From: Mycolicibacterium litorale | GTDB taxonomy: Bacteria; Actinomycetota; Actinomycetes; Mycobacteriales; Mycobacteriaceae | NCBI RefSeq assembly: GCF_010731695.1 | Contig: NZ_AP022586.1 | Span: 5,084,001 to 5,148,000 of the forward strand | Length of the DNA: 64,000 bases | Reading direction: 5' to 3' | Part shown: piece after piece, positions 55,035 to 63,423 of the stretch | Layout: the number at the start of each line of letters is the position of its first letter | How positions within the stretch are numbered: position 1 is the stretch's first letter | Position numbers and translations under genes: made by a program | Notes under the pieces: model-generated | Seen by the model: the letters and a program-made list of their open reading frames with translations, nothing else | What the model was told of the DNA's origin: nothing | Database searches by the model: none

Positions 55035-56161
55035 CCGCGATGATCGACCGAGGCGAACACCCGGTCACCCACCTGATCGAGCCGACCGGCTACGCCGGCG
55101 TCTTCCAACACACGTGCCAACTCGCTCTTGGGCTTCGGCGGGCCGGTCGACAGGTGGTGCTCCACACCGGACACCAGCACGAGGCGGTCAGCCTCGACGG
55201 CGTTGAGCTGTGCACGTGCTGCTGGTGGCCCCGCCCGGATGGAGAGCGGCGGATCGAAGCCGGTGCCCGCCGGGCCGAGACGGCGAGCCGATTGGCCGGA
55301 CGGACTCTGCCGCATCTGTTGCGCTCTGCCACAGCAGGTTCGGTCATGCACCTGCAGGGCACGGCAGCATCCGGAGGGCTCAACCTCCTTGTGCTCGGAG
55401 CGGCGCGGAAGGCGGGGCATCGCGTCGTCTACTCACCTCATGACGTGTTCACCCGCCGTGGTGCGGTGGACGGCGCGCTACTGCGGCTGGCGTACCGGCC
55501 GCCACATGCCATCGTGGTCTACTCGCGCGCCGATCGGCAGCGCCTGCGAGAACAGGGAGTTCCCGCGAACCGGATACATCTGTCACCTCTGGTTCAGTTG
55601 GTGCCCAGCCCGTCAGTGGCGCAGCTGTCCAAGTGGCGGCGGGAATGGCGAGCCGGCGATGCCGACCGCGTGGTGCTGTTCGCCGGGTTCATCCGTCCCG
55701 AGAAGCGCCTCGACGTGTTGATCGAGAGCGCCCGGACCTGGCCCCCCGGGCGACGGCTCGCTGTGGTGGGACCGGACCGGGGCGCGTGGGATCAGTGCGC
55801 CCAGACCGCCAAGGCCCACGGCGTCGACATCTCCGCCCGGCTCGGGTTCGTGGACATCGACGACTTTGCGGCCGCCATCTCAGCGGCCGACCTGGTGGTG
55901 GTGCCCTCGGAGAGGGCCAGCCAGAGCGGGGTCCTGGCGCTGGCGCGAGAGCTGAAAACGCCCACCGTCGCAGCCGATGTCGGTGGTATGGCGGAGTTGG
56001 CGTGCCGCACGTTCAGAACCGGTGACGTAGCCGGACTCAGTAGGGCCATCAACGCCGAGCTCGCCGAAGGCCATGCCCAGGGCGGTTCCGGGGCGGGGGA
56101 GTCGGACGCGATCGGTGCTCATCTTCGCGCTTATGGGGACAGCAGACATGACACGACATAG
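55031..56161 (+). CDS. GT4-family glycosyltransferase
   Basis: 376 residues, GT-B fold. N-terminal acceptor domain with GYAGVFQHTCQLALGLRRAGRQVVLHTG, then the donor domain VLFAGFIRPEKRLDVLIESA and ADLVVVPSERASQSGVLALARELKTPTVAADVGG, the E-x7-E type region of GT4. It adds a sugar to the growing lipid-linked unit on the cytoplasmic side. The start is GTG at 55031 overlapping the previous stop; ATG at 55040 is the alternative. Its last 14 nt overlap the Wzz-like gene. Confidence 0.82.
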   Translation: MTAMIDRGEHPVTHLIEPTGYAGVFQHTCQLALGLRRAGRQVVLHTGHQHEAVSLDGVELCTCCWWPRPDGERRIEAGARRAETASRLAGRTLPHLLRSATAGSVMHLQGTAASGGLNLLVLGAARKAGHRVVYSPHDVFTRRGAVDGALLRLAYRPPHAIVVYSRADRQRLREQGVPANRIHLSPLVQLVPSPSVAQLSKWRREWRAGDADRVVLFAGFIRPEKRLDVLIESARTWPPGRRLAVVGPDRGAWDQCAQTAKAHGVDISARLGFVDIDDFAAAISAADLVVVPSERASQSGVLALARELKTPTVAADVGGMAELACRTFRTGDVAGLSRAINAELAEGHAQGGSGAGESDAIGAHLRAYGDSRHDTT

Positions 56162-56939
56162 TTCGCGAAGCCTCGGCACCCGGGAGATCTTGCGCTGGTG
56201 GCCGGTGCTTCTCGTACCGACGCTGGTCGCCGTGGGCGTCACCATGTGGACTCTGCAACGGCAGGAGCCGTCATACCGGGTCACGACGACTTTGATGGTG
56301 GTTCCGCTGGCGCAGTGGGACGAGACCTTCATCGGCACCAGCATGGTGCGTGACTCCGGTGACGCGAGCATCACCGCCGGGACGATCGCTGCCGACCTCG
56401 ACACCTACCGTGCCGCGGCGGTGGTGGCAGATTACCTCGGCGGCGAAGCGACGGCGGAGATCGTCGACGCCGGCGTCGAGGTGTCAGCGGTCGAGAACTC
56501 GAACCTCATCGAGATCGTGGCCACCGCAACTGATCCCGAGAGCGCACTGAAGTTGTCCGAGGAGTTCGCACACGCGACGCTCGCGGATCGATGGCGGGCA
56601 CTCGCGGCTGAACTCGACGAACGCATCGCCGTGATCACGCCGCTTGCCGCTGCTCGTCCGGATTCCAGTGAAGCCGCCATGCGCCTGGACACGCTCCGGA
56701 TCGTTCGTCGGGGCGGAGTCGATCCGACACTGCAGATCAAGTCGACGAGCCCCGTGGTGCGCGATGACCCGCTCCCGGTCGGAGTGTCGATCGCCGTGGC
56801 GATCGCCGCCGGCTTGTTCATCGGGTTGGTGGCCGAATACGCGATGGTGCGCCGGCGCGGCAGAACTGAGCCGGCAATCGAGGAACTGACCGACGGCGAT
56901 CAACCCGCGCACACCTGCGCCCACAACGGAAGGCGGTGA
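56148..56939 (+). CDS. Wzz-like chain-length co-polymerase without kinase domain
   Basis: 263 residues. One transmembrane helix at 19-36 (WWPVLLVPTLVAVGVTMW), an extracytoplasmic region with SYRVTTTLMVV and a long helical part, and a second helix at 219-239 (VGVSIAVAIAAGLFIGLVAEYAMV), followed by a short cytoplasmic tail. This is the two-helix polysaccharide co-polymerase layout that controls Wzy chain length. The tyrosine autokinase usually fused or adjacent in Gram-positive systems is missing. Sequence divergence keeps confidence moderate. Confidence 0.65.
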   Translation: MTRHSSRSLGTREILRWWPVLLVPTLVAVGVTMWTLQRQEPSYRVTTTLMVVPLAQWDETFIGTSMVRDSGDASITAGTIAADLDTYRAAAVVADYLGGEATAEIVDAGVEVSAVENSNLIEIVATATDPESALKLSEEFAHATLADRWRALAAELDERIAVITPLAAARPDSSEAAMRLDTLRIVRRGGVDPTLQIKSTSPVVRDDPLPVGVSIAVAIAAGLFIGLVAEYAMVRRRGRTEPAIEELTDGDQPAHTCAHNGRR

Positions 56940-56942
56940 AAA

Positions 56943-57734
56943 ATGCCGAGGCTCATGGGCATGCCCATCCACGACGTCACCATGAACGAGGCTGTCGACC
57001 GCGTCATCGACGGTCTGGCGAGAGGGCGCGGTGGAACCGTGATCACGCCGAACATCGACATCCTGCGGCAGTACCGGTCCTCGCCCGACCTGCGAGAGGT
57101 CTTCGAAGGCACCGATCTCCTCGTCGCCGACGGTATGCCGCTGGTCGTCTCCCTACGCTTGCAACGCACGCCGGTGCCCGAGCAGATCACCGGTACTGAT
57201 CTGCTCTGGGCGGTCTCCACGGCAGCGGCGGCGCACGGCCACACCGTGCTGCTCGCGGGTGGACTCCCGGGTGACGCGGACCGCGCCGCCGAGGCGCTTC
57301 GCCGACGCAACCCGGAATTGCAGGTGCAGACCTACCCCTGCTACGTGCAACCAGAGGCAGAAGCGCAGCAGGTCGCCGAAATGTCCCGTGCGGTCGTCGA
57401 ATCGCGGGCCGACATCGTCTTCATCGGCCTGCCGTTCCGGACGCAAGTGACCACCATGGCGCTTCTGCGCGAGGAGATGCCGGCAACGTGGTTCTTCGGT
57501 GTCGGTTCCAGCTTCGAACTCGTCAACGGCGATCGTGCGCGGCCACCGCGCTGGGTGCAGCGGATGTGCATGGAGTGGGCGTGGCGCCTGACCAGCCAGC
57601 CGCAGTTGTGGCGCCGCTATCTCGTCGACGGGATGCCGATCGCCGCTCGCCTGGTGATGTCGGCGCTCCGCACCAGGTGGCAACGACAGCCGATCCCGGT
57701 GCCGGCCTCGCCGAGCCCCGTGAGCAGTGGCTGA
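56943..57734 (+). CDS. GT26 glycosyltransferase WecG/TagA/CpsF family
   Basis: 263 residues. The GT26 pattern is clear: VITPNIDILRQYR, LLVADGMPLVVSLRL, VLLAGGLPGDADRAAEAL, DIVFIGLPFRTQ, GVGSSFELVNGDRARPPRW and MEWAWRLTSQPQLWRRYLVDG. Known members transfer ManNAc (TagA) or ManNAcA (WecG) to polyprenyl-PP-GlcNAc. The partial WecB at the window end would supply UDP-ManNAc. It starts 3 nt after the Wzz-like gene and ends 5 nt before wzx. Confidence 0.9.
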   Translation: MPRLMGMPIHDVTMNEAVDRVIDGLARGRGGTVITPNIDILRQYRSSPDLREVFEGTDLLVADGMPLVVSLRLQRTPVPEQITGTDLLWAVSTAAAAHGHTVLLAGGLPGDADRAAEALRRRNPELQVQTYPCYVQPEAEAQQVAEMSRAVVESRADIVFIGLPFRTQVTTMALLREEMPATWFFGVGSSFELVNGDRARPPRWVQRMCMEWAWRLTSQPQLWRRYLVDGMPIAARLVMSALRTRWQRQPIPVPASPSPVSSG

Positions 57735-57739
57735 CTGCC

Positions 57740-59194
57740 GTGGCAACGGTGTCGGGGACCGGATCGGCGCACGCCGTGAACGGACGTGCGCTGCTCTCTT
57801 CGGCGGGCTGGATGGCAGCTAGTCACGTCGTGGCGCAGGGCGTCGCGTACGGGTCGTTGGTCCTGCTCGCGAGGTGGCTGTCGCCCGATGTCTTCGGCAC
57901 GATCGCGGTGGGGACCGCCATCGTCTACTTCGCGGTCCTCCTCATCGACCGCGGTACGTGGGGTGGGATCATCGTCCAGCCAGAGCTGGACAGGGACATG
58001 CTCGCACGGGCCTTTCGACGGTGCCTGCGCACCGGCATCGTGCTCGCCGTGGCCATGGTCGCCGCTGCGCATGCCGTCGTCGACCAGTTCGCCAGCGGGG
58101 GTGACGCGGCCGCGGTCGCCGCCCTGGGGCTGTGCCTGCCGTTGCACGCGATCTCGGTGGTGCCCATGGCCGTGCTGCAGAGGTCGATGCAGTTCCGCCG
58201 GCTCGGTGGGCTCAACGCCGCCGCGAACATCTTGTCCGCGGCAGCCGCTCTGTTGATGGCCATGGCCGGGTTCGGAGTGTGGGCGCTGGTTGCTCGCCAG
58301 GTCCTCTTGTCCGGTGGACTCGCCGTGATGTCGTCGGTGTTGTGCCTGAGGACCTTTCGAGCCGAAGGACTCACCGCGGACCGACGCCGACCGCACCTGA
58401 GGCCCGCCGACCAGGAGCGGTGGTTCTTCGTGTTCGCGGTCACGCTGGTGCTCACCCTGAATCTCGACTTCCTGGTGCTGGGTGAATCGGCGAACGCCAC
58501 TGTCGTCGGTCTGTACTCGCTGGCCTTCACGATCGCCATGGCGCCCTGCATCCATCTCTCGGACCAGGTCGGCAAAGTGCTCTTCGCCGCCGCAGCCACC
58601 GCTCCGGAAGCCGTCAGACAGCGCACAGAGCAAGCAGTGCAATTGATGTCGGCGCTGTTGCTCCCGCTGCTTCCGGTAGGCATCCTCGCCGCGCCGTCGG
58701 TCCTGCCCGCCGTCTTCGGTCCGGAATGGGAACCGATGGTGGTGCCTTTTCAGATCCTCCTCGCAGCCGGCGTCGGCCACGCCATCGTCAACTGCATCGG
58801 TGAGGCGCTCTCCGGATGCGGTCACATCGCGTTCCGCGCCAAGGTCATCGTCGCGCGCTGCGTCGTGACGCTGCCCCTTCTCGTGGTTCTCGTGGCGTTC
58901 GACGGTATGCGCGGCGCCGCTCTCGCGCAGCTCATCTCGCTGCTGGCATACGCGGCGATCTACGCCACCGCCGGTGCGCGACGGGCCGGTACCACACCCG
59001 CTGCCCTGTGGCGTCGGCTGCGCCCGATCGCGTTGACAGTCGGCTTGCAGACCTTCGCCGGGTGCGCGGTTCTCCTTGCGATGGGCGGTTCCGGGGACGC
59101 GGGGATGACAGCAGCCTGTGCCGCAGGGGCGGTCGGGTTGACGGTGGGTGGGCCGCTGCTGTTCCGACGCGTCGGATCGGTGCGGGCGCGATGA
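57740..59194 (+). CDS. Wzx-type polysaccharide flippase (MOP superfamily)
   Basis: 484 residues with about 12-14 hydrophobic helices. N-terminal LLSSAGWMAASHVVAQGVAYGSLVLLARWLSPDVFG is typical of Wzx/WzxC proteins of the MOP exporter superfamily, with LQRSMQFRRLGGLNAAANIL in the middle. It should flip lipid-linked repeat units across the membrane. GTG at 57740 gives the shortest gap to the upstream gene; GTG at 57749 and 57776 are also possible, and no Shine-Dalgarno decides. Its stop overlaps wzy by 4 nt. Confidence 0.8.
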   Translation: MATVSGTGSAHAVNGRALLSSAGWMAASHVVAQGVAYGSLVLLARWLSPDVFGTIAVGTAIVYFAVLLIDRGTWGGIIVQPELDRDMLARAFRRCLRTGIVLAVAMVAAAHAVVDQFASGGDAAAVAALGLCLPLHAISVVPMAVLQRSMQFRRLGGLNAAANILSAAAALLMAMAGFGVWALVARQVLLSGGLAVMSSVLCLRTFRAEGLTADRRRPHLRPADQERWFFVFAVTLVLTLNLDFLVLGESANATVVGLYSLAFTIAMAPCIHLSDQVGKVLFAAAATAPEAVRQRTEQAVQLMSALLLPLLPVGILAAPSVLPAVFGPEWEPMVVPFQILLAAGVGHAIVNCIGEALSGCGHIAFRAKVIVARCVVTLPLLVVLVAFDGMRGAALAQLISLLAYAAIYATAGARRAGTTPAALWRRLRPIALTVGLQTFAGCAVLLAMGGSGDAGMTAACAAGAVGLTVGGPLLFRRVGSVRAR

Positions 59195-60630
59195 TCGGAG
59201 CACTCGAAGCCCCCGGGTCTGACCACCCCCGGGTCACACCGGGACAGCTCAGCCGCTGCATGGGAGCGGCGTGTGCCGCCGCGGCGGGCTTCGGTGTGCT
59301 CTTCCCCGTCGCGCCCGGCGCGGCCATCGAGGTGCTCGTGCTGATTCCTCTGGCCTTCGCAACACCCGTGGCGGCACTGTCGGTGCTTGTTCTCATCACC
59401 GCTCTGGTGCCGTTCGAGCTCCAAGACGACCTGGCGGTCGTCGGCGGACGCGACCAACCGGGCTTGCTGTTCGTCGATGCGTTGCTGGTGCTGGGATTGC
59501 TTCGCGTCCTCTGGCTACTGATGCGTAGGCGGCTCGAATTCGACCTCCCTCTGATCGTCGGCAGCATCGCCCTGCTGATCTGCTGCGCGGCGCTCGGCTG
59601 GGGTGTCGCGCAGGGCGGCGCGCTGAGTGAGGCCGGACACGAGGCTCGTCGCGTCGTGATGGCGGTGGGCGCGTTCATACTCGCCTGGCCGTTGATGGCG
59701 GATCGATCGACGCGCCGGCGGATGATCCGGATGCTCCTCGTGCTGGGTTTGGCGCTCCCCCTCTGGGGATTGGCGCAGTGGATGTTCGAGATCGGGTACG
59801 TCAGCTCCGGTGACGCCGGCGTGCGCATGGGGAACGACCTCGTCGTCGGAAGCAGAGGGATGCTGCAGGGCGGCATGTTCGGCTATCCCCTCGCCATCAC
59901 GTTCGCCTGGGCCGCACTGTTGTCCGGTCGCGTGCGCACATCAGCCGGGCAAGCGCTCCTCGGCGGCATCCTGATCCTCAACGCGGTCTGCCTGGTGCTG
60001 ACATATGAGCGCACCATGTGGCTCGTCACGGTGCTGCAATGCGTTGTCGTCGTGGTGATCTACGGTGCTGCGGCGATCGGCCCGGCGGTCAGATGGGGGG
60101 CGATGGGACTCGGGGCACTGGTGTGTCTGTCCATGGCCGCTCCTGGTGAAGCGCTGATGGCAGTCAAGCGGTTGATGACCGTGTCAGAGGTGTCGACGGA
60201 CCGTTCCTACAGCTATCGCGTCATCGAGTCCGAGGCGGCGATTGACGAGATCACGGCTCGACCGGTCACCGGGTCCGGGCTCGGCGCCACCATTACCTGG
60301 GAAAGTCATGGGGTCTTCGCGCCGATGATGACATCGTTCATCCACAACGGATACCTCTGGCTGGCCTGGAAATTCGGCGTACCGGTTGCGGCCCTGGTGG
60401 TGCTGATCATGGTGTCGGCGATCATGCGACGAACCCACCACGACGGCGATTGGCGATGGTCGACGGTGTCGGTGGCCAGCAGGGCATCCTTGGCCGGTTT
60501 GGTGCTCATCCCGATCACGTTCCCGGTCTTCAACGTCCTCGGGGTCACCCCGCTGCTGGGGTTCTTCCTGGCGGTCTGTTTCGCCAGGAGGCCCGCTGAA
60601 CCTCCGCAGTCGATGAGGTGTGACCGATGA
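59191..60630 (+). CDS. Wzy-type polysaccharide polymerase (O-antigen ligase fold)
   Basis: 479 residues, strongly hydrophobic, about 11-12 helices. The large extracytoplasmic loop and the helix after it carry the Wzy_C/O-antigen-ligase signature: VTGSGLGATITWESHGVF, then SFIHNGYLWLAWKFGVPVAALVV. LTYERTMWLVTVLQ earlier is also typical. It polymerises undecaprenyl- or decaprenyl-linked units outside the membrane. ATG at 59191 overlaps the wzx stop and its stop overlaps the deacetylase. Confidence 0.82.
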   Translation: MIGALEAPGSDHPRVTPGQLSRCMGAACAAAAGFGVLFPVAPGAAIEVLVLIPLAFATPVAALSVLVLITALVPFELQDDLAVVGGRDQPGLLFVDALLVLGLLRVLWLLMRRRLEFDLPLIVGSIALLICCAALGWGVAQGGALSEAGHEARRVVMAVGAFILAWPLMADRSTRRRMIRMLLVLGLALPLWGLAQWMFEIGYVSSGDAGVRMGNDLVVGSRGMLQGGMFGYPLAITFAWAALLSGRVRTSAGQALLGGILILNAVCLVLTYERTMWLVTVLQCVVVVVIYGAAAIGPAVRWGAMGLGALVCLSMAAPGEALMAVKRLMTVSEVSTDRSYSYRVIESEAAIDEITARPVTGSGLGATITWESHGVFAPMMTSFIHNGYLWLAWKFGVPVAALVVLIMVSAIMRRTHHDGDWRWSTVSVASRASLAGLVLIPITFPVFNVLGVTPLLGFFLAVCFARRPAEPPQSMRCDR

Positions 60631-61385
60631 CGGATCCAAGCTCGCTGACGTCCGCTGTCCGGCGGGCCGCGCACCGCGCGGTCGACGGTCTCGCCGGTGG
60701 GCGCTTCGGGTCCATCGACGGCGTCCGTACCGATCAGCCCCTCGTCGCGTTGACGTTCGACGACGGCCCCGATCCCGAGTGGACCCCCCGGGTGCTCGAG
60801 ACCCTCGCGCGCAACGCCACCCACGCCACCTTCTTCATGCTGGTGCAGAACGCGCGCCGGCATCCACACCTGGTACGGCGCGCGGTCGCCGAAGGACACG
60901 AGGTCGCCCTGCACGGTCCCGACCACCGCAGCCTCGCCGGTGCACGGCGGCGCGCGACGCGCATGGTGCTCGGTCACGCGGCACACGAGTTGCGGGCGAT
61001 ATCCGGGGCGCCGGTGCACTACTTCCGACCGCCGTTCGGCGATCTCACCCCCGCGTCGTTCCTCGCGATACGGGATGCCGGGTTGGCATGCGTGGTCTGG
61101 GATCTCGACAGCCTGGACTGGCGCGGTGGCGACGAGCGCCTGGTGGCGACCGAGGTCGTCACCCGGACGGTACCCGGCAACATCGTCCTGCTCCACGACG
61201 GTTGCGCGGGTGAGGGGCGACGCGACTTCGACCGCGCGAAGGCGCTGCAACTGGTACTCGACGGATTCCGGCGACGTTCGCTTCACAGCACCACGCTCTC
61301 CGCCCTGTTCGCGTCCGGAAACACCCACCGCACGGTGTGGTTCAGCAGATCTCATGTGTCCAGCCCGAAGGGAGTCCCGGCGTGA
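60627..61385 (+). CDS. NodB-type polysaccharide deacetylase
   Basis: 252 residues, carbohydrate esterase 4 fold. Motif 1 ALTFDDGPDPEW (base and metal Asp), motif 2 ALHGPDHRSLA (two metal His in HxxxH), motif 3 YFRPPFGDLTP, motif 4 VVWDLDSLDW and motif 5 IVLLHDG are all present, so it should be active. No signal peptide is visible, so it may act on lipid-linked units in the cytoplasm or be exported otherwise. It would deacetylate N- or O-acetyl groups on the polymer's amino sugars. Coupled on both sides by 4-nt overlaps. Confidence 0.9.
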   Translation: MTDPSSLTSAVRRAAHRAVDGLAGGRFGSIDGVRTDQPLVALTFDDGPDPEWTPRVLETLARNATHATFFMLVQNARRHPHLVRRAVAEGHEVALHGPDHRSLAGARRRATRMVLGHAAHELRAISGAPVHYFRPPFGDLTPASFLAIRDAGLACVVWDLDSLDWRGGDERLVATEVVTRTVPGNIVLLHDGCAGEGRRDFDRAKALQLVLDGFRRRSLHSTTLSALFASGNTHRTVWFSRSHVSSPKGVPA

Positions 61386-62371
61386 TGGCCAGCATCTCCG
61401 GCGACGACGGCGCCGACATCGACATCGTCATACCGACCCGTGACAGGCCGGCGCAGCTCGCCACCACACTCGAGGCGCTGCGGAATCAGAGCTGCGACCG
61501 GCTCCGGGTGATCGTCGTCGACGACGGCGGACGCACCAGGGCCGAGAACCTCGTCCCCAACCAACTGCGTCGATCGATGCCCATCCGATTCATCCGCAAC
61601 GAGGAATCGATCGGCCCCGGCGGGAGCCGCAATCGTGGTGCCGAGGCGTCAGGGGCGCCCTACATCGTGTTCATGGACGACGACTGCATCGCTGATCGGG
61701 ACCTGATCGCCCGGCACCGAGCTGCGCTCATGGCCGGGGGTCCGACGGTCTCACTCGGTCCGATTCTGTCCCCGCCCGGACAGCGGCTCCCCGTCTGGAC
61801 TCATTGGGACGCTGACCGATTGGGCAGGGAGTACAGGCGACTCGCGACTGGAGAATCCCAACCCGGGTGGCGGCATGTGTACACGGGCAACGTAGGCCTT
61901 CGCCGAGACGATTTCGTGGCCGTCGGCGGCTTCGACACTCGCTTCGCCAGGCAGGAGGACGTCGAGCTCGGCCGTCGGCTGGCCCGGTACGGTTGCCGCT
62001 TCACCTTCGACCCCGCGGCGATCGTGTGGCACGACAGTGACCGGACGCTGCGCGGATGGTTGCGAATCCCGGTGTACAGCGCGCATTTCGACGTACTCAT
62101 GGACCAGCTCGTGCCGGACTCTCGTCTGTGGGAGGTCCACGACGAACTGACGGCCAGGCACTGGGCGTTGCGGGCGACGCGTCCGTTGGTGCGCATGCCG
62201 CTGGCCCAGCGAACCGCGGTCGGGGCAGCGGTAGGGGCGGGGTGCCTCCTGCACGCCGCGCGCCTGGACCGAGCCGCGTTGGCCGCGTTCAGTCTGGTGT
62301 GGGACCTCACCTACAACCAAGCGCTCGCGGACGCGACATTGCCCGGCGTTCGACAGGGGTCATCGCTGTGA
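61382..62371 (+). CDS. GT2-family glycosyltransferase
   Basis: 329 residues, GT-A fold. VIPTRDRPAQLATTLEAL, IVVDDGG, the DxD region VFMDDDCIADRDLI, acceptor-site GNVGLRRDDFVAVGGFD and the ED motif QEDVELGRRLARYG are all in order. A C-terminal helical part may touch the membrane. It adds one sugar of the repeat unit. GTG at 61382 overlaps the deacetylase stop and AAGGGAG is 7 nt upstream; ATG at 61385 is the alternative. Confidence 0.87.
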   Translation: MMASISGDDGADIDIVIPTRDRPAQLATTLEALRNQSCDRLRVIVVDDGGRTRAENLVPNQLRRSMPIRFIRNEESIGPGGSRNRGAEASGAPYIVFMDDDCIADRDLIARHRAALMAGGPTVSLGPILSPPGQRLPVWTHWDADRLGREYRRLATGESQPGWRHVYTGNVGLRRDDFVAVGGFDTRFARQEDVELGRRLARYGCRFTFDPAAIVWHDSDRTLRGWLRIPVYSAHFDVLMDQLVPDSRLWEVHDELTARHWALRATRPLVRMPLAQRTAVGAAVGAGCLLHAARLDRAALAAFSLVWDLTYNQALADATLPGVRQGSSL

Positions 62372-63423
62372 GGCCGCTGGCCGTCATCGGCATCGTGGTG
62401 GCCGCGATCGTGGCGTTCTCTGTGACGACGACGAACGTGGCGTGCTCGGACGCTCCAACGCCCGTTCAGCGAGGGTTGGTGCTGCCGACCTGGGAGCGAA
62501 ACGGCTACTCCACCACCGACACTGCCAAGGCGATGCAAGCGATCACCTCTGTGGGCGCCAACTGGGTGCAGGTCGTCCCGACGTGGTATCAAGCCACGCG
62601 CACGTCGAGTGACCTGGAGCCGAACGAGAGCACCGTGACCGACGACGACCTCCGCCACGTCATCGGTCTCGCCCGGGTCCGGGGCCTGAAGGTCCTACTG
62701 AAGCCGCACGTCGACCCGATGGACGGCACTCATCGCACCCGCATCGAACCGAGTGACCCGGACGCCTGGTTCCGCTCGTACCAACGGTTCATCACCCACT
62801 ACGCCGACATCGGGCGAGAACTGGGTGTCGAAGAGTTCGCCGTCGGCACCGAATTGCGGAGCCTTTCCGGTAACCGGGCGGACTGGCTGGCCGTGGTGCA
62901 GGCCGTGCGCAGCCGCTACCGGGGCCCACTGGTGTACGCGGCCAATCACGATGAGTATCAACAGGTCACCTTCTGGGACGCCGTCGATCTCGTAGGTATC
63001 GACGCCTACTGGCAGCTCAGCCCAGAGCCGACCGCGGATGTGTCGCGGCTGCAGGCAGCGTTCGCACCCATCTGCGACCGACTCGCGGAATTCTCGCGCC
63101 GAGTCAACCGCCGGGTCCTGTTCACCGAGGCCGGCTACCCCAGCCAGACCGGTTCCGCGGTTCAACCCTGGGACGCCTCACCGGGTGCCCAGCCGGCCGG
63201 TGAGGAGCAGGCCGCCGCGTACGAAGCCCTGCTGAGAACCTTCACCGGTCAACCCTGGTGGGCGGGCGTGTTCTGGTGGACGTGGACAGTCCAACACGTT
63301 CACCACGTCGACCCCCCGCAGTCCGTGGGCTTCTCGGTTCAGGGCAAGCCCGCCGAATCCGTGTTGCGCAGGTGGTGGGCCGGGGTCCCCGGCGCCGCCG
63401 AGAACGAGCCGTCCGGCAGATAG
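62368..63423 (+). CDS. Exported TIM-barrel glycoside hydrolase (GH113-like)
   Basis: 351 residues. A signal peptide (RPLAVIGIVVAAIVAFSV, Cys near residue 24 without a canonical lipobox) precedes a TIM barrel resembling GH113 and related GTA-type glycosidases. Likely acid/base Glu in EEFAVGTELRSL, nucleophile Glu in VLFTEAGYPS, and aromatic-rich WWAGVFWWTWTVQ near the end. In exopolysaccharide operons such enzymes trim or recycle the polymer, as PslG does. GTG at 62368 overlaps the GT2 stop. A mannan-type specificity would fit a ManNAc-bearing polymer but is inference. Confidence 0.75.
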   Translation: MRPLAVIGIVVAAIVAFSVTTTNVACSDAPTPVQRGLVLPTWERNGYSTTDTAKAMQAITSVGANWVQVVPTWYQATRTSSDLEPNESTVTDDDLRHVIGLARVRGLKVLLKPHVDPMDGTHRTRIEPSDPDAWFRSYQRFITHYADIGRELGVEEFAVGTELRSLSGNRADWLAVVQAVRSRYRGPLVYAANHDEYQQVTFWDAVDLVGIDAYWQLSPEPTADVSRLQAAFAPICDRLAEFSRRVNRRVLFTEAGYPSQTGSAVQPWDASPGAQPAGEEQAAAYEALLRTFTGQPWWAGVFWWTWTVQHVHHVDPPQSVGFSVQGKPAESVLRRWWAGVPGAAENEPSGR

